From the IMG/VR virus record IMGVR_UViG_3300046796_000361, positions 1-49,087 of that record: a DNA stretch of 49,087 bases; one strand, 5' to 3'. The DNA comes from a virus. The notes beneath the pieces are model-generated. The model saw nothing but the letters and a program-made list of their open reading frames with translations. It did not search any database and had not been told where the DNA came from. A program made the translations under genes and the position numbers. Below, piece by piece: positions 24,720 to 33,788 of the stretch. Numbering within the stretch: the first letter of the stretch is position 1; each line of letters begins with the position of its first letter.

Positions 24720-26114
24720 TCACATGAAGCGGGCGGCACGCGATCTGATTATATCGCCCTCTGACCTTTTTACCGGCATCGTGAAAATCTTCGCAGTTGG
24801 TTTATCGACTGGCGCTGCCGGTGCCGAAGGAGGCCCCGGCGCTGGCGGTGCTGATGGAATACCAGCAGCGGCAGATAGCGGCACCACTTGTTGCTGGCAT
24901 CTGGGCTCGTCGCCGAATTCGACGCTATCGAGACCTTCCATCTCGCGCGCCTCGTTTGGCGCGTAGATGCCGCCCTGAACGCCGCGGGCCAGCGACTCGA
25001 TGCGATCTTTCTGCGCCGAGCGTAAAAGCGCGCCGGTGTCAAACTCGACATATTCGTCCGGCACGCCCGAGAGCTGGAAAAGGTTTCCGATCGATTCTTC
25101 GATGTGATTGAGCGCGAAGCCGAGACCGGACGCTTTCCAGCCTTGCATCAATGCTTCGGTCGACGAGAACGTCGCGCCACCAAACCCAAGGATCTGCAGC
25201 GGTATCCGATACACCAGTGCGATGTTCTCATTCGACAGCTTGAGAATGTCCGCGGTGGCCGCTTCCCTGCCGGCCGACGTCCATGGCTGGACCTTGAGCC
25301 CTGAAGTCAGAATCGGCGTGCCGCCCTGGTGCAGACCCTTGGCCTGTTCGTTCCAGCGGTCGCGCAGCGCCTGCAGTTGGTCCTTGTCCATCGTGAGGTC
25401 GGTCGTAAGTACCGCGCTCGGCCGCGCCTCGTTCCGGTAATACGCGTATTGCTGATTCATGATCGCGGTGCTGACGCCGATATCGCTGTAAGCAGCGACC
25501 AGTGGCGACTCGCCGACGAGCGGAGTCGGCATGCGGTGGCGCACCGTGTGCAGCTTGATATGCAAGACATCGCGCTGCGGCACGAGCAGCGCATCGGCGC
25601 CGAGGCGCCGCTGAATGACATCGTTGCCGTACAGTTGATAGAAAACCTCGCCATTCGTCGCGAGCCGCGGACGGGAATTCATCGGGTCCATCAAATGGAG
25701 CTCGTCGATCTCGAAGCGGTCGTTGCGCAGCGCGAGCGCATAGGCATTGCCTTCGAGGTAGAGCGACCGCGTCACGTTCAGCATGAAGTCGCTGATCGAT
25801 TGATAATCGTTGGGATAGCGCAAGAGGCGGGAGAGGGCGGAGGACTTGACCCGCTCCCGGCCACCCTTGGCGTTCAGCCGCCAATGATCGCCCGGACACA
25901 TCGCGATCGTCTGGGCGTATGCCGAAACGCAAGCCTCTACCATCGCCGAGCGCGGCCCCGAGACCGGATCGTAGCCCTGCTGCCACCAATTCCAGCCGGC
26001 CCCATCCGGCAGCCAGCCGCCCGTGACCGGCAGGTAGTATGGGCCAGGGCGAAAGTCGCCCTCGCCCTTGCGCACCAGCTTCGCGATGCGTGACAACCAC
26101 GAGGTCGCGTTCAT
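24720..26114 (-). CDS. Portal protein (HK97-type, 464 aa)
   Basis: A protein of typical length with the motifs of HK97-family portals: AMVEACVSAYAQTIAMCPGD near the N-terminus, SRLLRYPNDYQSISDFMLNV and SLYLEGNAYALALRNDRFEI, followed by LVGESPLVAAYSDIGVSTAI and TGALLRSAQKDRIESLARGV near the end. It forms the dodecameric ring for DNA passage. A proline/alanine-rich stretch and a basic tail follow. It starts one base from the stop of the 102-aa gene. Confidence 0.9.
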   Translation of the reverse strand: MNATSWLSRIAKLVRKGEGDFRPGPYYLPVTGGWLPDGAGWNWWQQGYDPVSGPRSAMVEACVSAYAQTIAMCPGDHWRLNAKGGRERVKSSALSRLLRYPNDYQSISDFMLNVTRSLYLEGNAYALALRNDRFEIDELHLMDPMNSRPRLATNGEVFYQLYGNDVIQRRLGADALLVPQRDVLHIKLHTVRHRMPTPLVGESPLVAAYSDIGVSTAIMNQQYAYYRNEARPSAVLTTDLTMDKDQLQALRDRWNEQAKGLHQGGTPILTSGLKVQPWTSAGREAATADILKLSNENIALVYRIPLQILGFGGATFSSTEALMQGWKASGLGFALNHIEESIGNLFQLSGVPDEYVEFDTGALLRSAQKDRIESLARGVQGGIYAPNEAREMEGLDSVEFGDEPRCQQQVVPLSAAAGIPSAPPAPGPPSAPAAPVDKPTAKIFTMPVKRSEGDIIRSRAARFM

Positions 26115-26423
26115 TCACGGCTTTGCTTTTGGCTCGTGCTCGTGCGCCGGTGTCGGCTTGTCCATGGCCCTCGTCGAATAATCTCCGCGGCCTGCTGCCG
26201 GCTTGTTTGCCTCAGCCTGCCGCTTGACGTGCGGCGAGACCTCTTCCGGCGAGCCGTCGGGTTCATGCTCGGATACATGCACACCAGACGCCGCAAGATC
26301 ATTCTCGGCTTGAGTGGGGGTTGGCTTCACCGCACTCTGCGCTTCGCGCTGCTCGGCCTGGGTTTTCTCGCGCGCGGCTCGCTCGTCGGCGAGACGCTTT
26401 TTCACGTCTTCATGCTCTGCCAT
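26115..26423 (-). CDS. Small charged disordered protein (102 aa)
   Basis: The product is almost entirely charged, Ala-, Glu- and Pro-rich, with a helical first half (HEDVKKRLADERAAREKTQA) and no hydrophobic core. It lies between the capsid and portal genes. Such proteins can be accessory scaffolds, but nothing specific can be said. Confidence 0.5.
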   Translation of the reverse strand: MAEHEDVKKRLADERAAREKTQAEQREAQSAVKPTPTQAENDLAASGVHVSEHEPDGSPEEVSPHVKRQAEANKPAAGRGDYSTRAMDKPTPAHEHEPKAKP

Positions 26424-26447
26424 TTTGCTAACTCCTATGTTGCCAGG

Positions 26448-28583
26448 CTACCAGGTGACGCCCGCCGCCCACGCCACGACGCCCGTGCGTCGCACCGTCC
26501 AGTTTATGGGGAGCAGAAGCCGCAAAGCGTAGCTGTTCGTCTGAAACATCGACTTGGCCGGCGCGCCAACAACATTTGGCGAACCAGTCGTGCCGATATC
26601 TCCCGGCGCCGTGTCATCGAAAACAAGCGTGGCCTGGTCGCTGATTTCGAACCGCGGAGCCTCGCCACCGACCGAGACGAAGTCTGCGGCGTCGATCACG
26701 ATCACTGTGCCGACCGGCACAGAACCGGAGTCGATCACCGGCCATCCGCTCAATCGCTTTTGGCTGATCTCGTCGCGGAACGGGAAAACGCCCGCGCCTG
26801 GCGCCGCGGTCAGGCCGATGCTGTTGACCTGTTGCGGGTTCATGAGCCATGCCGGATTGCGGACATTGCCCTTGGTTCCCGTCAACAGCGCGCCGGTCAA
26901 CTGCTTGATGTCGCCGGTCAACGCCGTGAAACCGCCGCCGGCGGTCGGCGTCAAGCCGGAAACGCCGTTGAGGATGCCGGCGGGACGAACTGTGGTCGCC
27001 GGATTGGCATCGATCAGGACGCTGTCGAGCACGATTGCCGTGTCCATCTGCACCGCGTCGCGCAGCAGACCCTCGATCGCCGGCTGGCTGTGATCCTCGA
27101 GTTCTTGGGTAAAAGTGGTTATCACGGCCATTTTCTTGGGCGTCAACGTCTGAGACGTGAACAAGCCTTGACGAACCGGGATCGGGAGTCCTTCACCGAC
27201 GAACGATCCGGCGATCGTCGGCGTGTTGGCCCGCGTCGGGATGACGATCTTGCCGTAGGGACCGAAGGTCAGCGACAATCCCAGCGCCGACAACCTCGGA
27301 AAGATCGACGACGGATAGAGCGCGTCCATGAACGCCGTATAGGTCGTCTGCGCGAGTTCTGCCGCCCATCCGGTGACGGCAGTCTGCGCGATCGCGCTAG
27401 CGGCGCGCATGTGCCAGGCAAGCGCCGCCTTGTGCAGTTCGTCGTCGCCATAGATTTCGCGCAAGACCAGGTCGAGCGGCTTGCGCTGCCGGTGCGCAAA
27501 CAATTGCACGACGCCCATCCGCACGAGCAGATCGAGCGGGTCGAGCTTTTTGGCAGGCGCAAGACTGAAGGGCCGCGGCGTGGCCTTGTCTCTCTGCGGC
27601 ACGGGAACAGCGGTGGCCTGATGCAGAGCCAGCGACCTCCCCGACGAATGGCCGCTATCGGATTCGGCGCCGAGATTGCGCTCGGATTCCCGCAACGAGG
27701 CAAGCGCGCGCTCTTCTTGCCTGATTTTCTGGTTGATCTCGTCGGAAACCCCGAGCTGCGTGTCACTGACGTTGCTGTCGTCGAGTTTGTCGTAGTGGTC
27801 TGCAAGCTGGTCGCGAAGCGCGTTCAGGCGCTGCTCGCAAGCAGTGATCCGTTGAGCAAACGACGTCATGGTCGTGCCCTTTCTTAACTGTGGTCGCGTA
27901 TCGGCTTGCCCGCCGGTGAGCCCGCGCCGTGCGATCCCGCGTCCTTTGCCTTTCCCGGCGAAAACGAGATCGATGGTCGTGGGCGAAATCTTGAGTGACT
28001 TGGCGATGGCCAGCGCATTCGGGTTTGCCGGCACCGAGACCAAGCTGGTCTCGACCAATTCGGCCCTGGTGAAGAACACGCCGTAATCGGATTCCGGCCG
28101 CGGCTTGGATTCCTTCGGACGAAAACCGACGCTGACGGCGCGCAGAATGCCGGCGTCGATCAGCTTGCGGATCTCGTCGATGCGGTCGCTGGTGCCGGCG
28201 GGCGCCAGCTCGAGGTGTCCGCGCAACTGCTTGTCGATGACGCGAACGCCCGTCCATTTGCCGATCGGCGCGTTGCTGTTGTGATTGAACAGTGCAATCG
28301 GGTTTTTCTGGAACGACGCCAGATCCCAGGCGTCGGACATGATGACGTCGTCCATGCGGTCGGGCGTTTCATCCGACAGCACAAACTCTAATCCGTTGAC
28401 CTGGCCAGCGTGGGTCTTGTAGCAAACGTCCTTTGCCGCGCCCTTGTCTTCGTCCCAGGCGTCCTCCCAGATCAACTGGCAAACATCCTGGTCGCCGATC
28501 TCATCGCCGCAGCGGCCCATGAAATCGATATAGGACTCGTCGAGATCGGGATAGAGATCGCCCTGACGTTGGCGCATACCCAT
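26448..28583 (-). CDS. Fused prohead protease and major capsid protein
   Basis: A single ORF of 711 aa joins two head functions. Residues 50-210 are an HK97-type (U35) protease: LFNHNSNAPIGKW (His), AVSVGFRPKE (Ser) and ELVETSLVSVPANPNA (Glu). Residues 240-350 are helical and charged, like a scaffold delta-domain (RLNALRDQLADHYDKLDD), and residues 350-711 are the HK97-fold capsid (SLTFGPYGKIVIPTRANTP, LKKMAV-like PKKMAVITTFTQELEDHSQP). Start is ATG 28583 with AGGAGA at spacing 6; a GTG 15 bases upstream is less likely. An internal ATG at 27868 with AAGAAAGGG could produce scaffold plus capsid alone. Confidence 0.85.
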   Translation of the reverse strand: MGMRQRQGDLYPDLDESYIDFMGRCGDEIGDQDVCQLIWEDAWDEDKGAAKDVCYKTHAGQVNGLEFVLSDETPDRMDDVIMSDAWDLASFQKNPIALFNHNSNAPIGKWTGVRVIDKQLRGHLELAPAGTSDRIDEIRKLIDAGILRAVSVGFRPKESKPRPESDYGVFFTRAELVETSLVSVPANPNALAIAKSLKISPTTIDLVFAGKGKGRGIARRGLTGGQADTRPQLRKGTTMTSFAQRITACEQRLNALRDQLADHYDKLDDSNVSDTQLGVSDEINQKIRQEERALASLRESERNLGAESDSGHSSGRSLALHQATAVPVPQRDKATPRPFSLAPAKKLDPLDLLVRMGVVQLFAHRQRKPLDLVLREIYGDDELHKAALAWHMRAASAIAQTAVTGWAAELAQTTYTAFMDALYPSSIFPRLSALGLSLTFGPYGKIVIPTRANTPTIAGSFVGEGLPIPVRQGLFTSQTLTPKKMAVITTFTQELEDHSQPAIEGLLRDAVQMDTAIVLDSVLIDANPATTVRPAGILNGVSGLTPTAGGGFTALTGDIKQLTGALLTGTKGNVRNPAWLMNPQQVNSIGLTAAPGAGVFPFRDEISQKRLSGWPVIDSGSVPVGTVIVIDAADFVSVGGEAPRFEISDQATLVFDDTAPGDIGTTGSPNVVGAPAKSMFQTNSYALRLLLPINWTVRRTGVVAWAAGVTW

Positions 28584-28604
28584 GGCAGGTCTCCTCACTT
28601 CCGG

Positions 28605-28946
28605 CTATGCGGTCTCGACCGCAATCGCGAATTTGCAGTCCACGTGCTGCGCCACTGGATGGCTGCGCGATCCCGAGCGGAACTTGATGAAGTTGATCGA
28701 CCTCGTCCAATGCTCGCTCACCGCGATGCCGGTGCTCGGCTTCGCCGCTACCGTGACCTCGGTGCCGTCCGCCGCAAACAGATCGTTGTAACCGTTGCCG
28801 TCGCTCGAAACCTGAAACGTCAGATTGGCCGGCGTGAACTCCTGCGGGATCGTAAGCCGCACGATGGTGCCGCCCGAGCAGTCGGCGCCGTCCGAAAGTG
28901 ATTCACCGGCCGCAATGGTCGGGCCGTCTACGATCGCGAGCGGCAT
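28605..28946 (-). CDS. Decoration-like protein, paralogue 1 (113 aa)
   Basis: Residues share with the genes at 29254-29631 and 31713-32600 the pattern IAAGESLSDG..C.GGTIVR, LTIPQEFTPANLTFQVSSDG, then D-L-F/D, KPSTGI and FIKFRSGSRSHPVAQ. These define a small beta-sandwich family. Its position directly before the capsid gene in the transcript suggests a capsid-associated protein. Confidence 0.6.
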   Translation of the reverse strand: MPLAIVDGPTIAAGESLSDGADCSGGTIVRLTIPQEFTPANLTFQVSSDGNGYNDLFAADGTEVTVAAKPSTGIAVSEHWTRSINFIKFRSGSRSHPVAQHVDCKFAIAVETA

Positions 28947-28949
28947 GGC

Positions 28950-29261
28950 TCAGCTCCTGTTTGCCGGATGATTCGGGTCTATCGGCCAGCCGTCGTCGCC
29001 GACCTCGATGCTGTGGCCGCGGGTTTCGATGAAACGCTTTTGCCTGTCGTGACAGCTCGCGCACAGCGATTGCAGCTCGCCGAGCACGAACTTGTTCCAG
29101 TCGCCGCGGTGGGGCTTGACGTGATCGACCACGGTTGCCCGGGTAACCGCGCCGCGTTTCGCGCAGAATTTACAAAGCGGATGCTCGCGTAATTGAAGCT
29201 TCCGTCGGCGCAGCCAATAACGGCCGGTGTAGAAATGATGCCAGGACCCTGGATCACGCAC
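28950..29261 (-). CDS. HNH endonuclease near terminase (103 aa)
   Basis: The protein carries the zinc-type HNH fold: LCKFCAKRGAVTRATVVDHV (C-x2-C and the D-H pair), PHRGDW, and LQSLCASCHDRQKRF (C-x2-C-H and downstream N-like position). HNH proteins of this type assist the large terminase in packaging in many siphoviruses (family knowledge). Start is GTG 29261, overlapping the 125-aa gene's stop. The end reads HSIEVGDDGWPIDPNHP. Confidence 0.85.
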   Translation of the reverse strand: MRDPGSWHHFYTGRYWLRRRKLQLREHPLCKFCAKRGAVTRATVVDHVKPHRGDWNKFVLGELQSLCASCHDRQKRFIETRGHSIEVGDDGWPIDPNHPANRS

Positions 29262-29631
29262 CTTGCGACGCCGCTATGCTCTGCTTGGTGACGAGGTAGA
29301 ACCGCCGGTCGTGTTCCTGCAGCACCTCAGCACTGCGTCGACCGGAACGAAATCTGAGATGAGCCGCCATCATCAAGAGATTGGGATCGACATTGATCAT
29401 CGTGCCCGGCACGACATTGAAGCTGAACTCGTTACCCTTGCCGTCGAACAGGTCGTAGTAATTGTCACCCTCTGTGGACACCAGAACCGACACGACGGCG
29501 GGAGTCCACTCGTCCGGCGTGATCAGGCCGACAACGTAGGAGCCAGCCAGCGACAACACCGCTGAATAGGCTTGACCGGCATCAAAGACCGGGCCGTACA
29601 GCGTATTGAGCGGCGGACTGCGTTCGGCCAT
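29254..29631 (-). CDS. Decoration-like protein, paralogue 2 (125 aa)
   Basis: Member of the three-gene family around the terminase: GLITPDEWTPAVVSVLVSTE, GDNYYDLFDGKGNEFSFNV and AHLRFRSGRRSAEVLQEHDR align with the 113-aa and 295-aa proteins. It starts just after terL and ends overlapping the HNH gene. Probably a virion decoration or fibre-base domain. Confidence 0.6.
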   Translation of the reverse strand: MAERSPPLNTLYGPVFDAGQAYSAVLSLAGSYVVGLITPDEWTPAVVSVLVSTEGDNYYDLFDGKGNEFSFNVVPGTMINVDPNLLMMAAHLRFRSGRRSAEVLQEHDRRFYLVTKQSIAASQGA

Positions 29632-29634
29632 GGG

Positions 29635-31218
29635 TTATCCAATCAACGACATGATATCGATCGGCTTCGCCTGCCGATCGCGTGCCCGCAGTCCCATGAG
29701 CATTGCGAGCGCCACCGCGCCGTCGATACGAAAGCGGGACTTGTCCTTGTCGAGCTTGCGGTTGCCGGCCGGGTCGAGCACCGTGACGGCGTTCGCCATA
29801 TTCCAGTTCAGAATAGGATTGCCCGGATGGACGAGCTTGCGCTCCATCACTGCGAGCTCGAGCGCATCGATCGCCGGTCCCATGTCCTTGAAACCCTGGC
29901 CCCACGGGATCAGCCGCAAGCCGTCGCCGCCTTTGTCGCCGTCCTCGTAGGCCTGCAAGCCGACGCGATCGAACTCGCGCAACAGATCGTTGATCCGCCA
30001 GCGGTCATAGGCCATGCCGCGGACCCTGTAGAGGCGCGTCAGCTCCGCGATGAAACGCGCAATAGTTTCGGGATCGATCGTCTTGCCGGGACTGAGATGC
30101 AGGTTGCCGGTTTCCGCCCACTCCCTGTAACGATGCGATCCCGAACCGAAATCACGACCGGAATGCTCGGTCAGTGTCTCGCTCGGCTTCCAGAAATGCG
30201 GCATGACCCGGCACGGATCGTCGATCGAGCCGACCATCAGCGCCGTCAGGTCAACCGTGTTCGACAGGTCGAGCGCGAGATAGACCTCTTCACCGTCAAA
30301 GATGCGCGACGCGCCGCCGCACGCCATCCACTCGGCGCGGCTGATGAGCGATGCGACCGGAGCCACCCTTTGGTTCAAGAACAAGTTCCTGACCTTCGGC
30401 TCTTCGGCCGGCATGCGGATGGCCTTGCGTATAGCGGTCGCGAGATCCTCATAGTCGCGAAACTTGCCGAGCGCCGGATTCGCCTTGCGCCACTGCGCCT
30501 CGTCCGCCAGGTCGCAGTCCTCGTCCGCCGCATAGAGATGGCACACGATCGCCGGGTCGACACCGCTCAAGCCGTCGTCGATCAGCTTCGACAGAACGTG
30601 CTCCGGGTCGTTCGACTGCGTGCTGATGGCAATGAACAGCGGTTCCTCGCGTGCGCCGAAGCTCGTGTCGAGCACGTCGTAAAGATCGCGGTTCTTGGCC
30701 TGCGCCAGCTCGTCGTAGATGACAACGCTCGGCAGATAGCCATGCTTGGTCCCGGCCTCGGCGCTGATCGCGCGATACACCGAGCCGGTGCGCCGCGCGA
30801 TCATCGTCTTCGTCGACGGGACCACCTCGAGCTCAGCCGCGAGGTCGGGTTCGAGATCGACGATCTGCTTCGCGAACTTGAACACGATGCCTGCCTGGTC
30901 GCGATCGTTGGCGGCCGAATAGATTTCGCCATGCACCGTCGCCTCGGGCCCGATCAGGTGCGCGAGCACGATCGCGGCGATCAGCGCGGTCTTGCCGTTC
31001 TTGCGCGCCATCGACAGGATTGCACGGCGCACCGCGCGCCGCGTGCCGATGTGCGGCTCGTAAATGTCGCGGATGAAATCCTTCTGAAACGATTCGAGCT
31101 TGAACGGCTTGCCCTGGCCGGTGCCCGACGGAATTGTCAACTGCTCGATGAAGCGGATCACCGCCTTTGCACGCCCCCGGCCTTTCGGCGTGCGCTTAAC
31201 CGGCGAGGAGTCCAGCAA
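29635..31218 (-). CDS. terL: Terminase large subunit
   Basis: The 527-aa protein has the ATPase half with Walker A-like MARKNGKTALIAAIVL near residue 70 and Walker B VVIYDELAQ near residue 165, followed by the coupling motif ISTQSND, and a C-terminal RNase H-like nuclease half (LALDLSNTVDLTA with its first acidic residue; DRWRINDLLREFDRVGL; RIDGAVALAMLMGL with the last acidic residue). It packages phage DNA into the prohead. Start is TTG 31218 inside the end of terS; no ATG fits better. HK97-like Terminase_1 architecture. Confidence 0.92.
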   Translation of the reverse strand: MLDSSPVKRTPKGRGRAKAVIRFIEQLTIPSGTGQGKPFKLESFQKDFIRDIYEPHIGTRRAVRRAILSMARKNGKTALIAAIVLAHLIGPEATVHGEIYSAANDRDQAGIVFKFAKQIVDLEPDLAAELEVVPSTKTMIARRTGSVYRAISAEAGTKHGYLPSVVIYDELAQAKNRDLYDVLDTSFGAREEPLFIAISTQSNDPEHVLSKLIDDGLSGVDPAIVCHLYAADEDCDLADEAQWRKANPALGKFRDYEDLATAIRKAIRMPAEEPKVRNLFLNQRVAPVASLISRAEWMACGGASRIFDGEEVYLALDLSNTVDLTALMVGSIDDPCRVMPHFWKPSETLTEHSGRDFGSGSHRYREWAETGNLHLSPGKTIDPETIARFIAELTRLYRVRGMAYDRWRINDLLREFDRVGLQAYEDGDKGGDGLRLIPWGQGFKDMGPAIDALELAVMERKLVHPGNPILNWNMANAVTVLDPAGNRKLDKDKSRFRIDGAVALAMLMGLRARDRQAKPIDIMSLIG

Positions 31219-31690
31219 ACTTGCCCTGTGGGTTTTCGCCGCGAATGCCGCCCGATATGCGGCTTCGCGCAGCCGGCGTCAGGCCAAACTCGGCCGCATA
31301 GCGCACCACGTCGGCGGCGTGCTTGCGCACAACGGACACCAACGGATTGACGATGGAGTTGCCGTATTTGCCCTTGATCAACATGCCGTTCATGACCGGG
31401 TCGCCGCTCTGTATGCGCTCCAGCGCCTCGACCGCCATCTTCCATTGGCCGAACGCATAGCAGTACGCCGCGAGCGCCGGCACATCGACCTTGGTCAGCA
31501 ACCCGAGCCCGTGGAGCTCGGCCGCCGTACGCCACCACTCCTCGGCCGCATATCCCGTCACAAACGACGGCGGGTCCGGCACATCGGTGAATGGCTCGGG
31601 CTGCGGCTCGTCCTTGTTGAGCGGGCGCTTGCCGGTGTTGCCACGCAAGAGCTTGAGATGCGTCGGAATAGGACGCGGACCACGGGTCAT
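31196..31690 (-). CDS. terS: Terminase small subunit (P27 family)
   Basis: The opening MTRGPRPIPTHLKLLRGNTG and GKRPLNKDEPQPE, then AEEWWRTAAELHGLGLLTKV and LAAYCYAFGQWKMAVEALER are characteristic of the P27/HK97-type small terminases. It recognises phage DNA and delivers it to TerL. It overlaps terL by 23 bases. Confidence 0.85.
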   Translation of the reverse strand: MTRGPRPIPTHLKLLRGNTGKRPLNKDEPQPEPFTDVPDPPSFVTGYAAEEWWRTAAELHGLGLLTKVDVPALAAYCYAFGQWKMAVEALERIQSGDPVMNGMLIKGKYGNSIVNPLVSVVRKHAADVVRYAAEFGLTPAARSRISGGIRGENPQGKFAGLLAG

Positions 31691-31712
31691 GCCGTTTCCT
31701 TCTTCAATTGCA

Positions 31713-32600
31713 TCATGGCGCCGCCGGAAGAGTATCGTTGGGGAAATTCTGCACCGTCGCGCCGGACGCCGCCCACGCCGGATCGGTCAGATCCTCCGGG
31801 CTGACCAGCAGATTGGAACCGCCATCCTCCATCAACGCCGGCTGCCAGATCTGGATAAAACTGGCGCCGTCACCGGGCCAGGCCTGACTGCCGGAATTGT
31901 CCTTGTCGATCATAATCCGAAACGTCTGGGTAGGACTGATTGGAGCAAGAGCGATCGAGGCACTGCAAATCCACCAGCCGTTGGGACCGGGCCCCTCGAT
32001 AGCGAGATTGAAAATGGAAAAGCCGGTGCCGTGAACTTTGTTGGCATAGATCTCGTTGATCGCAAGATCGAAATACACTTGGGCGCCGCCATCGGAATTA
32101 TATATCGCAAAACCCGCCTGCCGATTGGCTGATTTCAGCCACGCCTGAACCGCGACGGTCATTGGCCCCGGCGCCTGAAAGTTCTGCTCGACGCCGTGGA
32201 AGTCGTTGGTTGTGTCCTCAATGACATGCGCAGTGGTGCCCGTGCCCGGCTGTGCCACGACGTCGCCCTCGACGACAATGCCGAATTGTCGCGTGCCTTC
32301 CTGAACGACAGGATTACTGGCCGTTCCGGAGCGCAGCTTGATCGCGACACAACTGCGCAGCCGGTTCGGGTTGAGCATCACCAACGAACCGGGTCTGACA
32401 TTGAAAGCAAGCTCTAGCCCGGTGACGCCATCGTGCAACTCGTAAAAGAAAACACCATCCGGCGAACCAAGTATCGTGGTGGTCGCCGAGGTCCAGTCCG
32501 GCGGCATGGCGATGCCGACAACGGCAGTGGCACCCGTGAGATCGACCACATCGGATACGGTCTCTCCGGCGGGAATGATCGCCGTCAGTACGGTCGGCAT
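31713..32600 (-). CDS. Decoration-like paralogue 3 fused to a beta-sandwich (295 aa)
   Basis: Residues 1-115 are the third copy of the family in 28605-28946 and 29254-29631 (IIPAGETVSDVVDLTGATAV, PPDWTSATTTILGSPDGVFF, LRSCVAIKLRSGTASNPVVQ). Residues 125-270 add a lectin-like or LamG-like domain (VAVQAWLKSANRQAGFAIYN, AQVYFDLAINEIY, WWICSASIALAPISPTQTFR). It precedes terS, so it is presumably expressed with packaging genes though likely structural. Role inferred: fibre or capsid-attached carbohydrate-binding protein. Confidence 0.6.
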   Translation of the reverse strand: MPTVLTAIIPAGETVSDVVDLTGATAVVGIAMPPDWTSATTTILGSPDGVFFYELHDGVTGLELAFNVRPGSLVMLNPNRLRSCVAIKLRSGTASNPVVQEGTRQFGIVVEGDVVAQPGTGTTAHVIEDTTNDFHGVEQNFQAPGPMTVAVQAWLKSANRQAGFAIYNSDGGAQVYFDLAINEIYANKVHGTGFSIFNLAIEGPGPNGWWICSASIALAPISPTQTFRIMIDKDNSGSQAWPGDGASFIQIWQPALMEDGGSNLLVSPEDLTDPAWAASGATVQNFPNDTLPAAP

Positions 32601-32674
32601 CTTCGTCCACGGGTCATGCTGTTTCCTTCTGCTGTCCGGCCATTAACCGGCACCTGACCTCGCGCCAACCCGCC

Positions 32675-32911
32675 CTATCCTCGGTACACCAGGAAGTGCG
32701 GAAACCCGACGCCCAATCCCGCCACGCTGGTGATCCAGACCACGATGGCGATTAGGCACAACAAGCCGACGATGATCTTGCCAAACTTGTAGACGTTGGC
32801 GTCGATCGTCCAGCCCATGAAGCTCGTGATCAGCCACACAATGCAATAGGCCACAAAAACGATGACCGCGATGTACAACAGCAGCTCGAGGAAGCTGATC
32901 AGGATGCCCAT
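32675..32911 (-). CDS. Two-span membrane protein (78 aa), possible holin
   Basis: Two hydrophobic helices at about residues 3-32 (ISFLELLLYIAVIVFVAYCI) and 43-66 (FGKIIVGLLCLIAIVVWITS), with little between them and no signal peptide, suit a class II holin. It lies far from the endolysin, so this is only a candidate. It is the first gene of the block that leads to the packaging genes. Confidence 0.55.
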   Translation of the reverse strand: MGILISFLELLLYIAVIVFVAYCIVWLITSFMGWTIDANVYKFGKIIVGLLCLIAIVVWITSVAGLGVGFPHFLVYRG

Positions 32912-32916
32912 ATGGC

Positions 32917-33024
32917 TTATTCCATCTGATGGAACGTTGTTCCTGCCGGTATTCCGAAACCTGCGGCGACCAAAGCGAGATCACACGCGCGGTCATACGC
33001 GGCGGCCATCCTAATTTTTAGCAT
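32917..33024 (-). CDS. Possible small protein (35 aa)
   Basis: An in-frame segment starting at ATG 33024 (MLKIRMAAAYDRACDLALVA) ends just before the 78-aa gene and resembles the helical ends of small phage proteins. A G-run (GGGGGGGG) immediately precedes the ATG, so spacing is poor. Weakly supported. Confidence 0.35.
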   Translation of the reverse strand: MLKIRMAAAYDRACDLALVAAGFGIPAGTTFHQME

Positions 33025-33302
33025 CCCCCCCCGGTCAACGAGCAGGCCAAGCCGAATGGCCCGCCAAGCCCGGCAAACGGGTCGCTGGTGCGTTTGTTTA
33101 GGGTGAGATGTAGGGTGTATAGGGCAGTGCAAAGACGCATGGGCGAGGCCCGGGCGCGCCATTCCACTCAAGCATGTATGGATGTGCCCATTGGTACCAT
33201 AGGTTTCATGTCTGTCAAGATGGTTTGGCTGAACCGGGAGACGGGTGCTATATCGGTGGGGCAAGCACGCCAGCCTGCCGCCCCTGCTTCACGGCATCCA
33301 AT
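33025..33302. other. Non-coding stretch with a candidate late promoter
   Basis: No convincing gene is present on either strand. On the minus strand TTGACA (33219-33214) is followed 17 bases later by ACCAAT, a perfect -35 with a poor -10. It faces the packaging and structural genes and could be the start of the late operon, but the match is too weak to claim more. Confidence 0.35.
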
Positions 33303-33788
33303 TCACAGCACCGGCTCGTCTCGTCGCCGCAACTCGAGCGCGATGACGTGCGCACCGGCCGTCACGTAGCGGTAGAACGTAGTCCGCGACCAGCGGCGTT
33401 GTGCAAGCAGCCTGCGCAGCGATCGGCGATAGGCGATCGCAGTCGCCCATTGTGCGAGGCAAAGCCGTTCTTGTGGGTACGAACCGAGGATGTTGGGCAG
33501 CCAGTCGTGAGCGGCTTCCATGCGCGAGACATCCTCGGACGACACGCTCGCATCGGCGTATTCCCACGATTGCAGGATCTGCTCGCGAGCGTCATCGGCG
33601 CGCCCGACGACGTCGGCGAACTCGACCACCATGGACGGCCAGGCGTTGGTGATGGCGCGTCGGCGTGATCGCGGCAACCGGCGCTCGACGCTGTAGGCCT
33701 CGATCAGCCGCCGCTGCACCCAGGCGCCCGACCACTGCGTCGGAACGAGCGGCAGATCGCTATCGATCGCTATCGTAGACAGGCGCAT
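33303..33788 (-). CDS. DUF6362-like protein (161 aa)
   Basis: The start ATG at 33788 removes a cysteine-rich extension with no protein character. The pattern WPSMVVEFADVVGRADDARE, then MEAAHDWLPNILGSYPQERL and RSLRRLLAQRRWSRTTFYRY, a C-terminal helix-turn-helix like that of sigma-4 regions, resembles DUF6362 proteins of alphaproteobacterial phages. It may regulate late transcription (inference). Confidence 0.6.
   Translation of the reverse strand: MRLSTIAIDSDLPLVPTQWSGAWVQRRLIEAYSVERRLPRSRRRAITNAWPSMVVEFADVVGRADDAREQILQSWEYADASVSSEDVSRMEAAHDWLPNILGSYPQERLCLAQWATAIAYRRSLRRLLAQRRWSRTTFYRYVTAGAHVIALELRRRDEPVL

Noticed and set aside
33214-33219. TTGACA as a confident late promoter
   Set aside because: The -10 partner is poor, so it is noted only as a candidate in the non-coding stretch.
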